NCBI RefSeq assembly: GCF_000272045.2 | Contig: NZ_AJYZ02000040.1 | Location: 41,111 to 105,110, forward strand | DNA length: 64,000 nucleotides | Reading direction: 5' to 3' | Source of the DNA: Vibrio crassostreae 9ZC13 | GTDB lineage: Bacteria > Pseudomonadota > Gammaproteobacteria > Enterobacterales > Vibrionaceae | Notes under the pieces: generated by a model | The model's database searches: none | Told to the model about the DNA's origin: nothing | Seen by the model: only the letters and a program-made list of their open reading frames with translations | Part shown: in pieces, positions 53,277 through 64,000 of the stretch | Position numbering within the stretch: position 1 is the first letter of the stretch | Layout: the number at the start of each line of letters is the position of its first letter | Program-made: the position numbers and the translations under genes

Positions 53277-54014
53277 TTAGTCGATCCCAACCTTATTTAA
53301 GAATTTTTTTAATTTAGGATCCTGTGGATTACCAAAAATATCCTGTGGAGATCCCTGCTCGATAATATGACCGTCAGCCATGAAGATCACTCGGTCTGCG
53401 ACCTCTCTCGCGAACTGCATTTCATGGGTAACCACCAGCATGGTTTGATGCTGATTTGCCAGTTTTTTCATTAGGTTAAGCACTTCGCCAACCCACTCAG
53501 GATCGAGCGCTGAAGTCGGCTCATCAAACAGTAAAAGCTCGGGTTGTAGTGCCATTGCACGGCCAATACCCACCCGTTGTTGCTGGCCACCAGAGAGCGC
53601 GGCTGGGTAGCTATCACCTTTGTCACCTAAGCCAATATCATCAAGTATTTGTTGTGCTTTTTCATGGGCTTGCTGTTTTTTCCAACCACGAACGGTAATT
53701 AAACCTTCAGCAATATTCTGTCTCGCGGTTTGGTGAGCGAACAGTGCATAGTTTTGGAACACAAAACCGGTCTTACGACGCAGTGCAAGCACCTCTGCCT
53801 TAGTGTGTTTCTGAGTATCAACCTTGATATCATCAATCGAAATCGTGCCTTGATCGGCTTGCTCTAGAAAATTCACACAACGCAGTAGGGTAGATTTACC
53901 CGTACCACTTGAACCTATGATGACAATTATCTCACCTTGTTTGATTTCTAGGTCGATCCCTTTCAAAACTTCGGTGTCACCAAACTGCTTGTGGATACTT
54001 TGTAATTTGATCAT
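53277..54014 (-). CDS. polar amino acid ABC transporter, ATP-binding protein
   Basis: The 245-residue ATPase belongs to the HisP/GlnQ type. It has Walker A GSSGTGKST (about residues 34-42), Q-loop QNYALF, signature LSGGQQQRVGIGRA (about 139-152), Walker B LLLFDEPTSALDPE and the H-loop VVTHEM. It energises the permease encoded just upstream, whose stop it overlaps by 4 bp. The binding protein suggests a cystine or polar amino acid substrate. Confidence 0.94.
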   Translation of the reverse strand: MIKLQSIHKQFGDTEVLKGIDLEIKQGEIIVIIGSSGTGKSTLLRCVNFLEQADQGTISIDDIKVDTQKHTKAEVLALRRKTGFVFQNYALFAHQTARQNIAEGLITVRGWKKQQAHEKAQQILDDIGLGDKGDSYPAALSGGQQQRVGIGRAMALQPELLLFDEPTSALDPEWVGEVLNLMKKLANQHQTMLVVTHEMQFAREVADRVIFMADGHIIEQGSPQDIFGNPQDPKLKKFLNKVGID

Positions 54015-54682
54015 CGTACATACGCCTTATTCAGTTTCACTTCGGCCCAAATTTGAATACGAGTGAGGATAACCACCACGCCCCAGTAAATCAGTGCGAC
54101 TGCTAAGAAAGCCTCGAAGAAGCGGAAACTTGAAGAAGCCTCCATCTGAGCTTTAGCCATGATTTCGGCGACACCTAGGGTGAAGGCAAGTGAAGTCGAC
54201 TTGATCATATCGATGAAGTAGTTCATCAACGACGGCAGTGCCACGCGAGTTGCTTGCGGTAAGATCACTCGGCGCATCGCTTGGCTGGTTGTCATACCGA
54301 CCGAAAGGCTGGCTTCCATCTGGCTGCGATCAATACCGATAATCGCGGCACGAATACTTTCTGCCATATACGCGGCAAAGTGCAGGGTTAAGCCAATCAC
54401 AGCGGCGCTGAAGGCATCCAACCCAACCATCCACGGGAAGACTTGTGGTAAGCCGTAATAAAGGAGGAACAGCTGCACCAACAGTGGTGTGCCTCGGAAG
54501 AAGCTAATGTACAGCTGGCTCAGTTGGTCGAGCACTGGGATTTTGAATACACGAATATTCGCCAGTATCAGAGACAGGATCAGAGCAAAGAACAAGCCCC
54601 AGGTCGCCATCTCCATCGTGGTGCCTAAATACTTCAGTAGTATTGGCAACAGCTCTAGCATGTAATTAAAGTCAAATCCCAT
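54011..54682 (-). CDS. polar amino acid ABC transporter, permease
   Basis: The 223-residue inner-membrane protein has about five spans and the HisM-type EAA loop (AAIIGIDRSQMEASLSVGMTTSQAMRRVILPQA, about residues 112-144) that docks the ATPase. The single permease probably acts as a homodimer, as in cystine (TcyL) and similar systems. A terminator-like hairpin stands between the binding-protein gene and this gene, allowing lower expression of the membrane parts. Confidence 0.93.
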   Translation of the reverse strand: MGFDFNYMLELLPILLKYLGTTMEMATWGLFFALILSLILANIRVFKIPVLDQLSQLYISFFRGTPLLVQLFLLYYGLPQVFPWMVGLDAFSAAVIGLTLHFAAYMAESIRAAIIGIDRSQMEASLSVGMTTSQAMRRVILPQATRVALPSLMNYFIDMIKSTSLAFTLGVAEIMAKAQMEASSSFRFFEAFLAVALIYWGVVVILTRIQIWAEVKLNKAYVR

Positions 54683-54764
54683 AATCTATCTCGTATTTTT
54701 ATTGGCAGTGTTGTTCTATATGTAAGTACTGTTGTATCAGGTTTTTTAATCAGTGCACAAAAGC

Positions 54765-54798
54765 AAAAAGCCCACCGCTGTATAAAGCAGTGGGCCTT
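54765..54798 (-). terminator. intra-operon terminator-like hairpin
   Basis: On the minus strand GGCCCACTGC and GCGGTGGGC form an imperfect stem around an 8-10 nt loop, followed by TTTTTGC. It lies after the binding-protein gene and before the permease gene. Confidence 0.75.
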
Positions 54799-54817
54799 GA
54801 ATGGAGAAAGTGAGTAA

Positions 54818-55567
54818 TTACTTCTGAGTAATGTCCGCACCAAACCATTTCTGAGAGATACTTTCTAGCGTACCATCTGCGCGCATTGCTGCTAATGCTT
54901 CATTTACTTCTGCTTGCAGTTTTTTGCCGTTATCGTTGTCGACGAAAGGCCAAGCGTTTTCAATTGTTTCGAATGGCTGACCTGCTAGTTGTAATGGTAG
55001 ACCAGTCTTCTTGATAAGCTCTAGTGCTGATAGGCGATCCATTACGAATGCATCGGCACGACCCAGTGCCACGTCATGTTCAATACCTGTATCGTAGGTT
55101 TTTACATTGATCTTGCCATCTTTGTCGTAGCTGCGAAGCAGTTGTTCAAAGTTTGAGCCTAGGTTTACCGCAACCGTCTTGCCATCAAGGTCTTCGATGC
55201 CTTTAATGCTGTCATTACCTTTACGAACGGTAATTTGTGCGCCGTCTACTACGTATGGGTCTGCGAATAGGTATTTCGCTTTACGTGCATCCGTCATTGT
55301 AATTTGGTTTGAAATGGTATCGATGCGACCCGTTTCAAGAAGACCAAACAGACCAGAGAAGTTTGCCGTTACGTATTCAACCTTGTAATCGTTACGCTTA
55401 CCGATCTCATCCCATAAATCCACTTCAAAACCCTGTAGCTGGTCTTGTTTAACGAACGTAAACGGGAAATAGCGACCAGACATGCCGACTTTAACTTCAG
55501 TCGCAGCTTGAACAGTAGCAGCAGAGAGTGCGATAGCCGCAATTGCAGCCTTAATCCAGTTATTCAT
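54818..55567 (-). CDS. periplasmic amino acid-binding protein of ABC transporter (cystine-type)
   Basis: The 249-residue precursor has a signal peptide (MNNWIKAAIAAIALSAATVQA, cleavage near residue 21) and a type II periplasmic-binding fold. GFEVDLWDEIGKR (about residue 48), TARKAKYLFADPY-like and DGKTVAVNLGSNFEQ segments are characteristic of polar amino acid and cystine binders such as FliY/TcyA-like proteins. The ATG at 55567 follows AGGAGTT. The substrate is an inference. The order is binding protein, permease, ATPase, and the gene is divergent from dnaA. Confidence 0.92.
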   Translation of the reverse strand: MNNWIKAAIAAIALSAATVQAATEVKVGMSGRYFPFTFVKQDQLQGFEVDLWDEIGKRNDYKVEYVTANFSGLFGLLETGRIDTISNQITMTDARKAKYLFADPYVVDGAQITVRKGNDSIKGIEDLDGKTVAVNLGSNFEQLLRSYDKDGKINVKTYDTGIEHDVALGRADAFVMDRLSALELIKKTGLPLQLAGQPFETIENAWPFVDNDNGKKLQAEVNEALAAMRADGTLESISQKWFGADITQK

Positions 55568-55764
55568 TTGGTAACTCCTTATATTTATGGGTTTGGATGT
55601 TACTGGGAAAATGCTCACTAGAATAAATAACCAGATGTTATTAACCATAACCAGATTGAATTCCCGATTTGGGGATAACTAGCAAGGATCCGGGCATAAG
55701 TGGATCATTGTGTGAGTAAATTAGGGGCAAGATGTGTGGTTCCACCGATAAATTACAAATTTAT

Positions 55765-55829
55765 TGTGAATAACTTGGATCTTATTCACTGGATCTGTGA
55801 TCAATTGCTGGTGATCTGACTTATCAACA
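55765..55829. promoter_or_regulatory. DnaA-box cluster in the dnaA promoter region
   Basis: The 311-bp gap between the ABC transporter and dnaA holds TGTGAATAA (55765-55773, reverse DnaA box), TTATTCACT (55782-55790, one mismatch) and TTATCAACA (55821-55829, weak). Six GATC sites lie at 55687-55816. This fits DnaA autoregulation and SeqA sequestration of the dnaA promoter. I see no gene in the gap. Confidence 0.75.
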
Positions 55830-55878
55830 GGTAAAATTAGCGGTCATTTCATATTACTTTAAATAGAGTGAGGGCACC

Positions 55879-57294
55879 GTGTCATCTTCGCTTTGGTTGC
55901 AGTGTTTGCAACAGCTTCAAGAAGAGTTACCAGCTACAGAATTCAGTATGTGGGTTCGTCCGTTACAAGCGGAACTCAATGACAATACTCTAACTCTATT
56001 TGCACCGAACCGTTTCGTACTCGATTGGGTTCGTGATAAGTATCTAAATAGCATTAACCGTCTGCTGCAAGAATATTGCGGTAACGATATCCCACATCTT
56101 CATTTTGAAGTGGGAAGCAAGCGTGTGATTGCACCAAAGCCTGCGACACCAACTCAGACTCGCACTGCAGCTGATGTGGCCGCTGAGTCATCAGCACCTG
56201 CGCAATTACAAGCTCGCAAACCTGTCCATAATATCTGGCGTGATGAAGAGCCTGTCGCGGTTGACTTGAATCACCGCTCAAACGTGAACCCAAAACATAA
56301 GTTCAATAACTTTGTTGAAGGTAAGTCGAACCAACTCGGTTTGGCTGCGGCACGTCAGGTTTCTGATAACCCAGGTACAGCCTACAACCCGTTGTTCCTA
56401 TACGGCGGCACTGGTTTAGGTAAAACGCACTTGTTGCATGCGGTGGGTAACGCCATTGTTGATAATAAGCCGAATGCGAAAGTGGTTTACATGCACTCAG
56501 AGCGTTTTGTTCAGGATATGGTAAAGGCTCTGCAAAACAACGCGATCGAAGAATTTAAGCGCTACTACCGTAGTGTTGATGCATTGCTTATCGATGACAT
56601 CCAATTCTTTGCTAATAAAGAGCGTTCTCAAGAAGAGTTCTTCCATACCTTTAACGCGCTGCTTGAAGGTAACCAACAGATCATCCTAACGTCTGACCGT
56701 TATCCAAAAGAGATCAACGGGGTAGAAGATCGTCTTAAATCTCGTTTCGGCTGGGGTTTGACGGTAGCGATTGAGCCACCAGAGCTTGAGACACGTGTTG
56801 CGATCTTGATGAAGAAAGCCGAAGACCACCAAATTCACCTTGCGGATGAAGTGGCGTTCTTTATTGCCAAGCGTCTACGCTCTAACGTTCGTGAACTGGA
56901 AGGCGCATTGAACCGTGTTATTGCGAATGCAAACTTCACTGGCCGCCCGATCACGATCGACTTCGTGCGTGAAGCACTGCGTGACCTACTTGCCCTGCAA
57001 GAAAAACTGGTCACTATTGATAACATTCAAAAGACAGTCGCTGAGTACTACAAAATCAAAGTCGCTGATCTATTGTCTAAGCGTCGTTCTCGTTCTGTTG
57101 CTCGTCCACGTCAATTGGCGATGGCACTGGCGAAAGAGCTAACAAACCACAGCTTGCCTGAGATTGGCGATGCATTCGGTGGTCGTGACCACACGACGGT
57201 ACTGCATGCTTGTCGTAAGATTGCTCAGCTGCGTGAAGAGAGCCACGACATTAAAGAAGATTATTCGAACTTGATTCGTACCCTTTCTTCTTAA
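55879..57294 (+). CDS. dnaA: chromosomal replication initiator protein DnaA
   Basis: DnaA binds the oriC boxes and melts the origin. The 471-residue protein has domain I (about residues 1-85, [25 protein letters not shown]), a linker, an AAA+ core with Walker [10 protein letters not shown] (about 173-181) and Walker [10 protein letters not shown], and the DNA-binding domain IV with the [15 protein letters not shown] signature (about 432-446). The start codon is GTG, preceded by GAGTGAGGG. It begins the dnaA-dnaN-recF-gyrB cluster, 7 kb from oriC. Confidence 0.98.
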   Translation: MSSSLWLQCLQQLQEELPATEFSMWVRPLQAELNDNTLTLFAPNRFVLDWVRDKYLNSINRLLQEYCGNDIPHLHFEVGSKRVIAPKPATPTQTRTAADVAAESSAPAQLQARKPVHNIWRDEEPVAVDLNHRSNVNPKHKFNNFVEGKSNQLGLAAARQVSDNPGTAYNPLFLYGGTGLGKTHLLHAVGNAIVDNKPNAKVVYMHSERFVQDMVKALQNNAIEEFKRYYRSVDALLIDDIQFFANKERSQEEFFHTFNALLEGNQQIILTSDRYPKEINGVEDRLKSRFGWGLTVAIEPPELETRVAILMKKAEDHQIHLADEVAFFIAKRLRSNVRELEGALNRVIANANFTGRPITIDFVREALRDLLALQEKLVTIDNIQKTVAEYYKIKVADLLSKRRSRSVARPRQLAMALAKELTNHSLPEIGDAFGGRDHTTVLHACRKIAQLREESHDIKEDYSNLIRTLSS

Positions 57295-57375
57295 TACACA
57301 GTATTCTTAACCTTAATAAGCAGAATCTTGGCCACGTACTATTACGCAGTGCCATTTAGACCGTAAGAGCAAGAT

Positions 57376-58476
57376 ATGAAATTTACCATTGAACGTAGTC
57401 ACCTGATTAAGCCATTACAACAAGTATCTGGCGCACTCGGTGGCAGGCCAACGCTTCCAATTCTAGGAAACCTACTGATTAAAGTAGAAGATAACGTGTT
57501 GTCGATGACAGCGACGGATCTAGAAGTTGAACTGATCAGCCGTGTAACGCTTGAAGGTGATTTCGAAGCGGGTAGCATTACCGTACCTTCACGTAAATTC
57601 CTAGATATCTGCCGTGGATTGCCAGATAACTCAGTGATCACGGTGGTATTGGATGGTGACCGTATTCAGGTTCGCTCTGGTCGTAGCCGCTTCTCTTTAG
57701 CAACATTACCTGCGGCAGATTTTCCAAATATTGAAGACTGGAGCAGTGAAGTTGAAGTGTCAGTGACACAAGCTGAACTTCGCGGTCTTATCGAGAAAAC
57801 ACAATTCTCAATGGCGAACCAAGATGTTCGTTACTACCTCAACGGTATGTTGTTTGAGATTGAAGGCTCTATCCTGCGCAGCGTAGCGACCGATGGTCAC
57901 CGTATGGCAGTATCTCAAGCACAACTGGGTGCGGATTTTGCTCAGAAGCAGATCATTGTTCCTCGTAAAGGTGTTCAAGAGTTAGTGAAGCTATTGGATG
58001 CACCTGAACAGCCAGTAACACTGCAAATTGGTAACTCTAACGTGCGAGCTGAAGTGAACAACTATGTCTTCACTTCTAAGCTGGTTGATGGTCGTTTCCC
58101 TGATTATCGCCGCGTAATGCCGCAAAATACCACCAAGACACTTGAAGCTGGCTGTGATGAATTACGTTCAGCATTTTCTCGTGCTGCGATTCTATCGAAT
58201 GAAAAATTCCGTGGTGTTCGCGTTAACCTTGCGGATAGCGAGATGCGCATTACCGCGAACAACCCAGAGCAAGAAGAAGCAGAAGAAGTACTCGATGTTA
58301 ACTTCGACGGTGACGCGCTAGAGATTGGCTTCAACGTAAGCTACGTATTGGATGTTCTGAACACACTGCGTTGTGAACAGGTTCGCATCTCAATGTCAGA
58401 CGCCAATGCGAGTGCTCTTATCGAGAACGCACAAGATGACAGCGCGATGTACGTTGTTATGCCAATTCGCTTATAA
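57376..58476 (+). CDS. dnaN: DNA polymerase III beta sliding clamp
   Basis: DnaN is the ring-shaped processivity clamp that also binds many repair and initiation factors. The 366 residues consist of three similar domains (about 1-120, 128-245, 247-366), with the hydrophobic pocket C-terminus YVVMPIRL at the end. Length and ends are normal. Confidence 0.99.
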   Translation: MKFTIERSHLIKPLQQVSGALGGRPTLPILGNLLIKVEDNVLSMTATDLEVELISRVTLEGDFEAGSITVPSRKFLDICRGLPDNSVITVVLDGDRIQVRSGRSRFSLATLPAADFPNIEDWSSEVEVSVTQAELRGLIEKTQFSMANQDVRYYLNGMLFEIEGSILRSVATDGHRMAVSQAQLGADFAQKQIIVPRKGVQELVKLLDAPEQPVTLQIGNSNVRAEVNNYVFTSKLVDGRFPDYRRVMPQNTTKTLEAGCDELRSAFSRAAILSNEKFRGVRVNLADSEMRITANNPEQEEAEEVLDVNFDGDALEIGFNVSYVLDVLNTLRCEQVRISMSDANASALIENAQDDSAMYVVMPIRL

Positions 58477-58529
58477 GCAGCCCTATGTTGACCTACCGAG
58501 TCGTGATTGAAGATTAATATGAAGACGTT

Positions 58530-62044
<3,515 letters not shown>

Positions 62045-62063
62045 TCTCTTTGATACTTCGCTC

Positions 62064-62139
62064 TTTGGCTTAATTTCTGTGTCAGAGGTGCTCACATACA
62101 TTCGTATGCTCCGCGCCTCTTCCTTGAACTAAAGCCAAA
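62064..62139. repeat. nested inverted-repeat element downstream of gyrB
   Basis: Three nested stems are visible: TTTGGCTT (62064-62071) with AAGCCAAA (62132-62139), AGAGGTGC (62084-62091) with GCGCCTCT (62113-62120, one G-T pair), and CATAC (62095-62099) with GTATG (62104-62108) around a 4-nt loop. It lies between the gyrB stop and its terminator and is not itself a terminator. It could be a dispersed Vibrio intergenic repeat or an mRNA-stabilising structure. Confidence 0.65.
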
Positions 62140-62170
62140 TAGCTTCGTCTCAAAAAACTAAAATCATTTT

Positions 62171-62200
62171 AAAGCACTATCCTTTGGATGGTGCTTTTTT
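62171..62200 (+). terminator. rho-independent terminator after gyrB
   Basis: AAGCACTATCC and GGATGGTGCTT form an 11-bp stem (one G-T pair) with a TTT loop, followed by TTTTTT. Confidence 0.88.
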
Positions 62201-62254
62201 ATGTTTGTAAGATATTGAAAAATATTGAGTTGCAAAAATAATTGAAAATAACCC

Positions 62255-62279
62255 CTTGAAACTATTTTGCTCAATCCAT
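62255..62279 (+). promoter_or_regulatory. sigma-32-like heat-shock promoter of ibpA
   Basis: CTTGAA (62255-62260), a 13-bp spacer and ATCCATAT (62274-62281) match 6 of 8 positions of the sigma-32 -10 consensus CCCCATnT. This gives a leader of about 260 nt. Confidence 0.65.
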
Positions 62280-62465
62280 ATATCTATTTGTGAAGAGGAT
62301 GACTGTCTTGCTCTACAAGAGAAGAAACAGAACCTTCATTACCGCTAACGAAGTATCGCTCAATAGAGGATAACTTTGGCAGCACACAACTTAAAAATTG
62401 ATTCATTGCCATGTCCCAGCGTTGTCGCCAATAGAGGTGAAACCCGAGGAATGCGAATTGAATCT

Positions 62466-62544
62466 CTTAGCTGTTTACTGGGTCACACACAGGTTAGATC
62501 CAAGTAAAATTCGCAGCTAAGACTATTGCTTACTAAAAGGATAG
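62466..62544 (+). promoter_or_regulatory. ROSE-like RNA thermometer in the ibpA leader
   Basis: CTATTGCT (62523-62530) can pair with AGGATAG (62538-62544), leaving one bulged G at 62528. This places TTGCT against the AGGA Shine-Dalgarno, the defining design of ROSE thermosensors in small heat-shock gene leaders. Just upstream is a perfect CTTAGCTG/CAGCTAAG hairpin (62466-62473, 62514-62521) that extends inward through TTTACT/AGTAAA. The 343-bp stretch between the terminator and ibpA otherwise shows only a doubtful 24-codon ORF at 62299. Confidence 0.7.
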
Positions 62545-62548
62545 CATT

Positions 62549-62983
62549 ATGAGAACTGTAGATTTCACTCCACTTTACCGCAACGCAATCGGCTTCGATC
62601 GTCTATTCAACATGATGGAAGCGAATACATCGAAGAACTCTTCTGGCGGTTACCCTCCATACAACATCGAGCAAAAAGACGAGAACAACTACCGTATTAC
62701 TATGGCAGTCGCTGGTTTTGCTGATGACCAATTAGATCTGACTCAGAAAGAGAACATGCTAATTGTGAAAGGTGAGCGTAAAGCAGAAGCAGAGAAAACC
62801 TTCGTATACCAAGGTATCGCAGAGCGCGATTTCGAGCGTAAATTCCAACTGGCTGACTACGTAAAAGTGGTAGGTGCAAGCATGGAAAATGGTCTTCTTC
62901 ACATCGACCTCGAACGCGAAATCCCAGAAGCGATGCAACCACGTAAGATTGCTATCAATGGTAATAGTTTACTAGAAGGCTAA
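62549..62983 (+). CDS. ibpA: small heat-shock protein IbpA (Hsp20)
   Basis: IbpA is an ATP-independent holdase that binds unfolding proteins and aggregates. The 144-residue protein has a short N-terminal arm ([18 protein letters not shown]), the alpha-crystallin domain (about residues 35-125, [20 protein letters not shown] ... [13 protein letters not shown]) and a C-terminal tail with IAI, the I-x-I oligomerisation motif. Only one ibp gene is seen here, while E. coli has ibpA-ibpB. Regulation looks doubly heat-dependent (sigma-32 promoter and ROSE-like leader). Confidence 0.96.
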   Translation: MRTVDFTPLYRNAIGFDRLFNMMEANTSKNSSGGYPPYNIEQKDENNYRITMAVAGFADDQLDLTQKENMLIVKGERKAEAEKTFVYQGIAERDFERKFQLADYVKVVGASMENGLLHIDLEREIPEAMQPRKIAINGNSLLEG

Positions 62984-63029
62984 TTACTGTTAGCTCCTTA
63001 GAGCTAAAAAATATCGGGAAGTAAAAGTG

Positions 63030-63057
63030 AAAGAGCACCTAATGAGGTGCTCTTTTT
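63030..63057 (+). terminator. rho-independent terminator after ibpA
   Basis: AAAGAGCACCT and AGGTGCTCTTTTT form an 11-bp stem with an AATG loop. It may also serve convergent avtA. Confidence 0.9.
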
Positions 63058-63089
63058 GTATTTGACCTACGGTAAGCTAAAAGCTCTTA

Positions 63090-64000
63090 TTACTGCTCTG
63101 AGTAAGCCTTTTTCACTTCTTCAGCAATGATAGCAATGCCTTTCTGCATCGCCTCATCATCTTGTACGTAGTTCATGCGTAAGCACTGGTGAGCATGATC
63201 CCACTCGTCTTCTTGGCCGATAAAGAAGTATTCACCCGGAACAATCAATACGCCGCGCTCTTTCAAGCGCTTATACAGTTCCATGGTAGTGATGGGCAGC
63301 TCATCAAACCATAGCCACAAGAAGATGGCGCCTTCAGGTTTGTGAATTCTAAAGCGTGGGTCGTCAATAGCATCTTGTAAGAGCTCAACTGCACGTAGAG
63401 ATTTATCTTTATAGAAAGGTTTGATCACCTCGCTGCTTAAGCGCAGTAAATCGCCTTTTTCAATCATGTGATTGGCAATTGCAGGGCCGACGCTGTTTGG
63501 CGCTAAGCTGATGATGCCATTCATGTTGGTCAATGCTTGTGTTACTTCTTCACTCGCAATCACGATACCGCAACGCACACCCGGCAAACCAAGCTTAGAA
63601 AGGCTCATGCACAGAATCGTATTTTCATTCCAGAACGGTTCGACATCTTCAAAGATGATGTTTGGAAACGGCAGGCCGTAAGCATTGTCGATCAGCAGTG
63701 GGATGTTGTTTTCACGCGCCAGTGTATCCAATTTACGTACTTCTTCGTCGGTCAGTACGTTACCTGTTGGGTTAGTTGGACGAGATGCACAGATAGCGGC
63801 AACCGAGTCATCAACCTTAAGCTTTTCAAAATCAACATGGTATTTGAACTGGCGGTTTTCTAGCAACTCGATCTCTGGGTGGTAAGAGATAAAGATATCG
63901 TCATCAATACCCGCGTCGCCGTAGCCGATGTATTCCGGTGCGATTGGCAGTAGGATTTTCTTATGTGAACCGTCAGGCTGTTGGCCTGCTAGCAGGTTGA
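63090..64000 (-). CDS. avtA: valine--pyruvate aminotransferase (partial, N-terminus beyond the window)
   Basis: AvtA makes valine or alanine by transamination between pyruvate and 2-oxoisovalerate. The reading frame stays open to the right edge, so about 300 C-terminal residues are present and the start is outside. Visible class I/II aminotransferase motifs are PTNPTGNVLTDEE, IDNAYGLPFP and the PLP-Lys loop SLSKLGLPGVRCG. KPEGAIFLWLWFDELP and LRMNYVQ match E. coli AvtA near the C-terminus. A plain aspartate/alanine aminotransferase is less likely. Confidence 0.93.
   Translation of the reverse strand, partial: NLLAGQQPDGSHKKILLPIAPEYIGYGDAGIDDDIFISYHPEIELLENRQFKYHVDFEKLKVDDSVAAICASRPTNPTGNVLTDEEVRKLDTLARENNIPLLIDNAYGLPFPNIIFEDVEPFWNENTILCMSLSKLGLPGVRCGIVIASEEVTQALTNMNGIISLAPNSVGPAIANHMIEKGDLLRLSSEVIKPFYKDKSLRAVELLQDAIDDPRFRIHKPEGAIFLWLWFDELPITTMELYKRLKERGVLIVPGEYFFIGQEDEWDHAHQCLRMNYVQDDEAMQKGIAIIAEEVKKAYSEQ

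Noticed and set aside
62299..62373. A 24-codon ORF in the ibpA leader
   Set aside because: The GAAGAGG sits directly against its ATG with no spacing, and the peptide has no recognisable features; it could be a regulatory uORF but support is too thin.

Overview
This is a 64-kb stretch of core chromosome from a gammaproteobacterium, almost certainly a Vibrio (chromosome 1, replication-origin region). The evidence is the mnmG-oriC-mioC-mnmE-yidC-yidD-rnpA-rpmH and dnaA-dnaN-recF-gyrB order, the yrdA/yrdB/aroE/tsaC/smg/dprA/def/fmt/rsmB/trkA cluster, protein sequences that read as Vibrionaceae, and lineage-type genes (DUF3157, DUF2860). I see no IS element, prophage, integron, CRISPR array or obvious transferred block, and base composition looks even throughout. 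Species cannot be fixed from sequence reading alone; a Splendidus-type marine Vibrio is a guess.

Layout. 1-2345: promoter-proximal end of a leftward rRNA operon (P1 and P2 promoters, boxA, 16S, tRNA-Glu, tRNA-Lys; the 23S and 5S genes lie off the left edge). 2432-10825: yrdA, then leftward yrdB-aroE-hemF-tsaC, a rightward PurR-type purEK operon inserted in the cluster, then leftward yrdD-smg-dprA-LysM gene. 10966-17465: rightward def-fmt-rsmB, trkA, trkH and a DUF3157 secreted protein. 17462-19063: leftward trhA and spo0M. 19207-19514: two unrecognised very short ORFs with operator-like palindromes and a terminator. 19646-24465: yihD, ccoG, srkA, dsbA and a DUF2860 protein. 24528-26051: leftward comM. 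26255-32860: ilvL-ilvGMEDA with a classical attenuator. 32958-35247: divergent punR/punC. 35372-36733: glmU.

36916-48258 is a long leftward array: the F1Fo ATP synthase operon atpIBEFHAGDC, preceded by parB, parA, rsmG and mnmG. The replication origin oriC lies at about 48362-48690: three tandem AT-rich 12-mers, four DnaA boxes and 13 GATC sites. 48741-53070 (leftward) holds mioC, mnmE, yidC, yidD, rnpA and rpmH. 53277-55567 is a leftward three-gene polar amino acid ABC transporter. 55879-62044 is rightward dnaA-dnaN-recF-gyrB. It is followed by the small heat-shock gene ibpA behind a sigma-32-like promoter and a long structured leader, and by the 3' part of avtA, which runs off the right edge.

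How the parts fit: the window joins replication initiation (oriC, dnaA, dnaN, gyrB), origin segregation (parAB plus a candidate parS in recF), membrane-protein insertion, RNA modification, energy conservation and branched-chain amino acid synthesis. No wholly new multi-gene system stands out. The most interesting unexplained or unannotated signals are a ROSE-like RNA thermometer before ibpA, the 19.2-19.5 kb small-ORF locus, a perfect 24-bp palindrome over the trhA promoter, a structured element after gyrB, a parS-like 16-mer in recF and an FNR-like site at -41.5 before ccoG.
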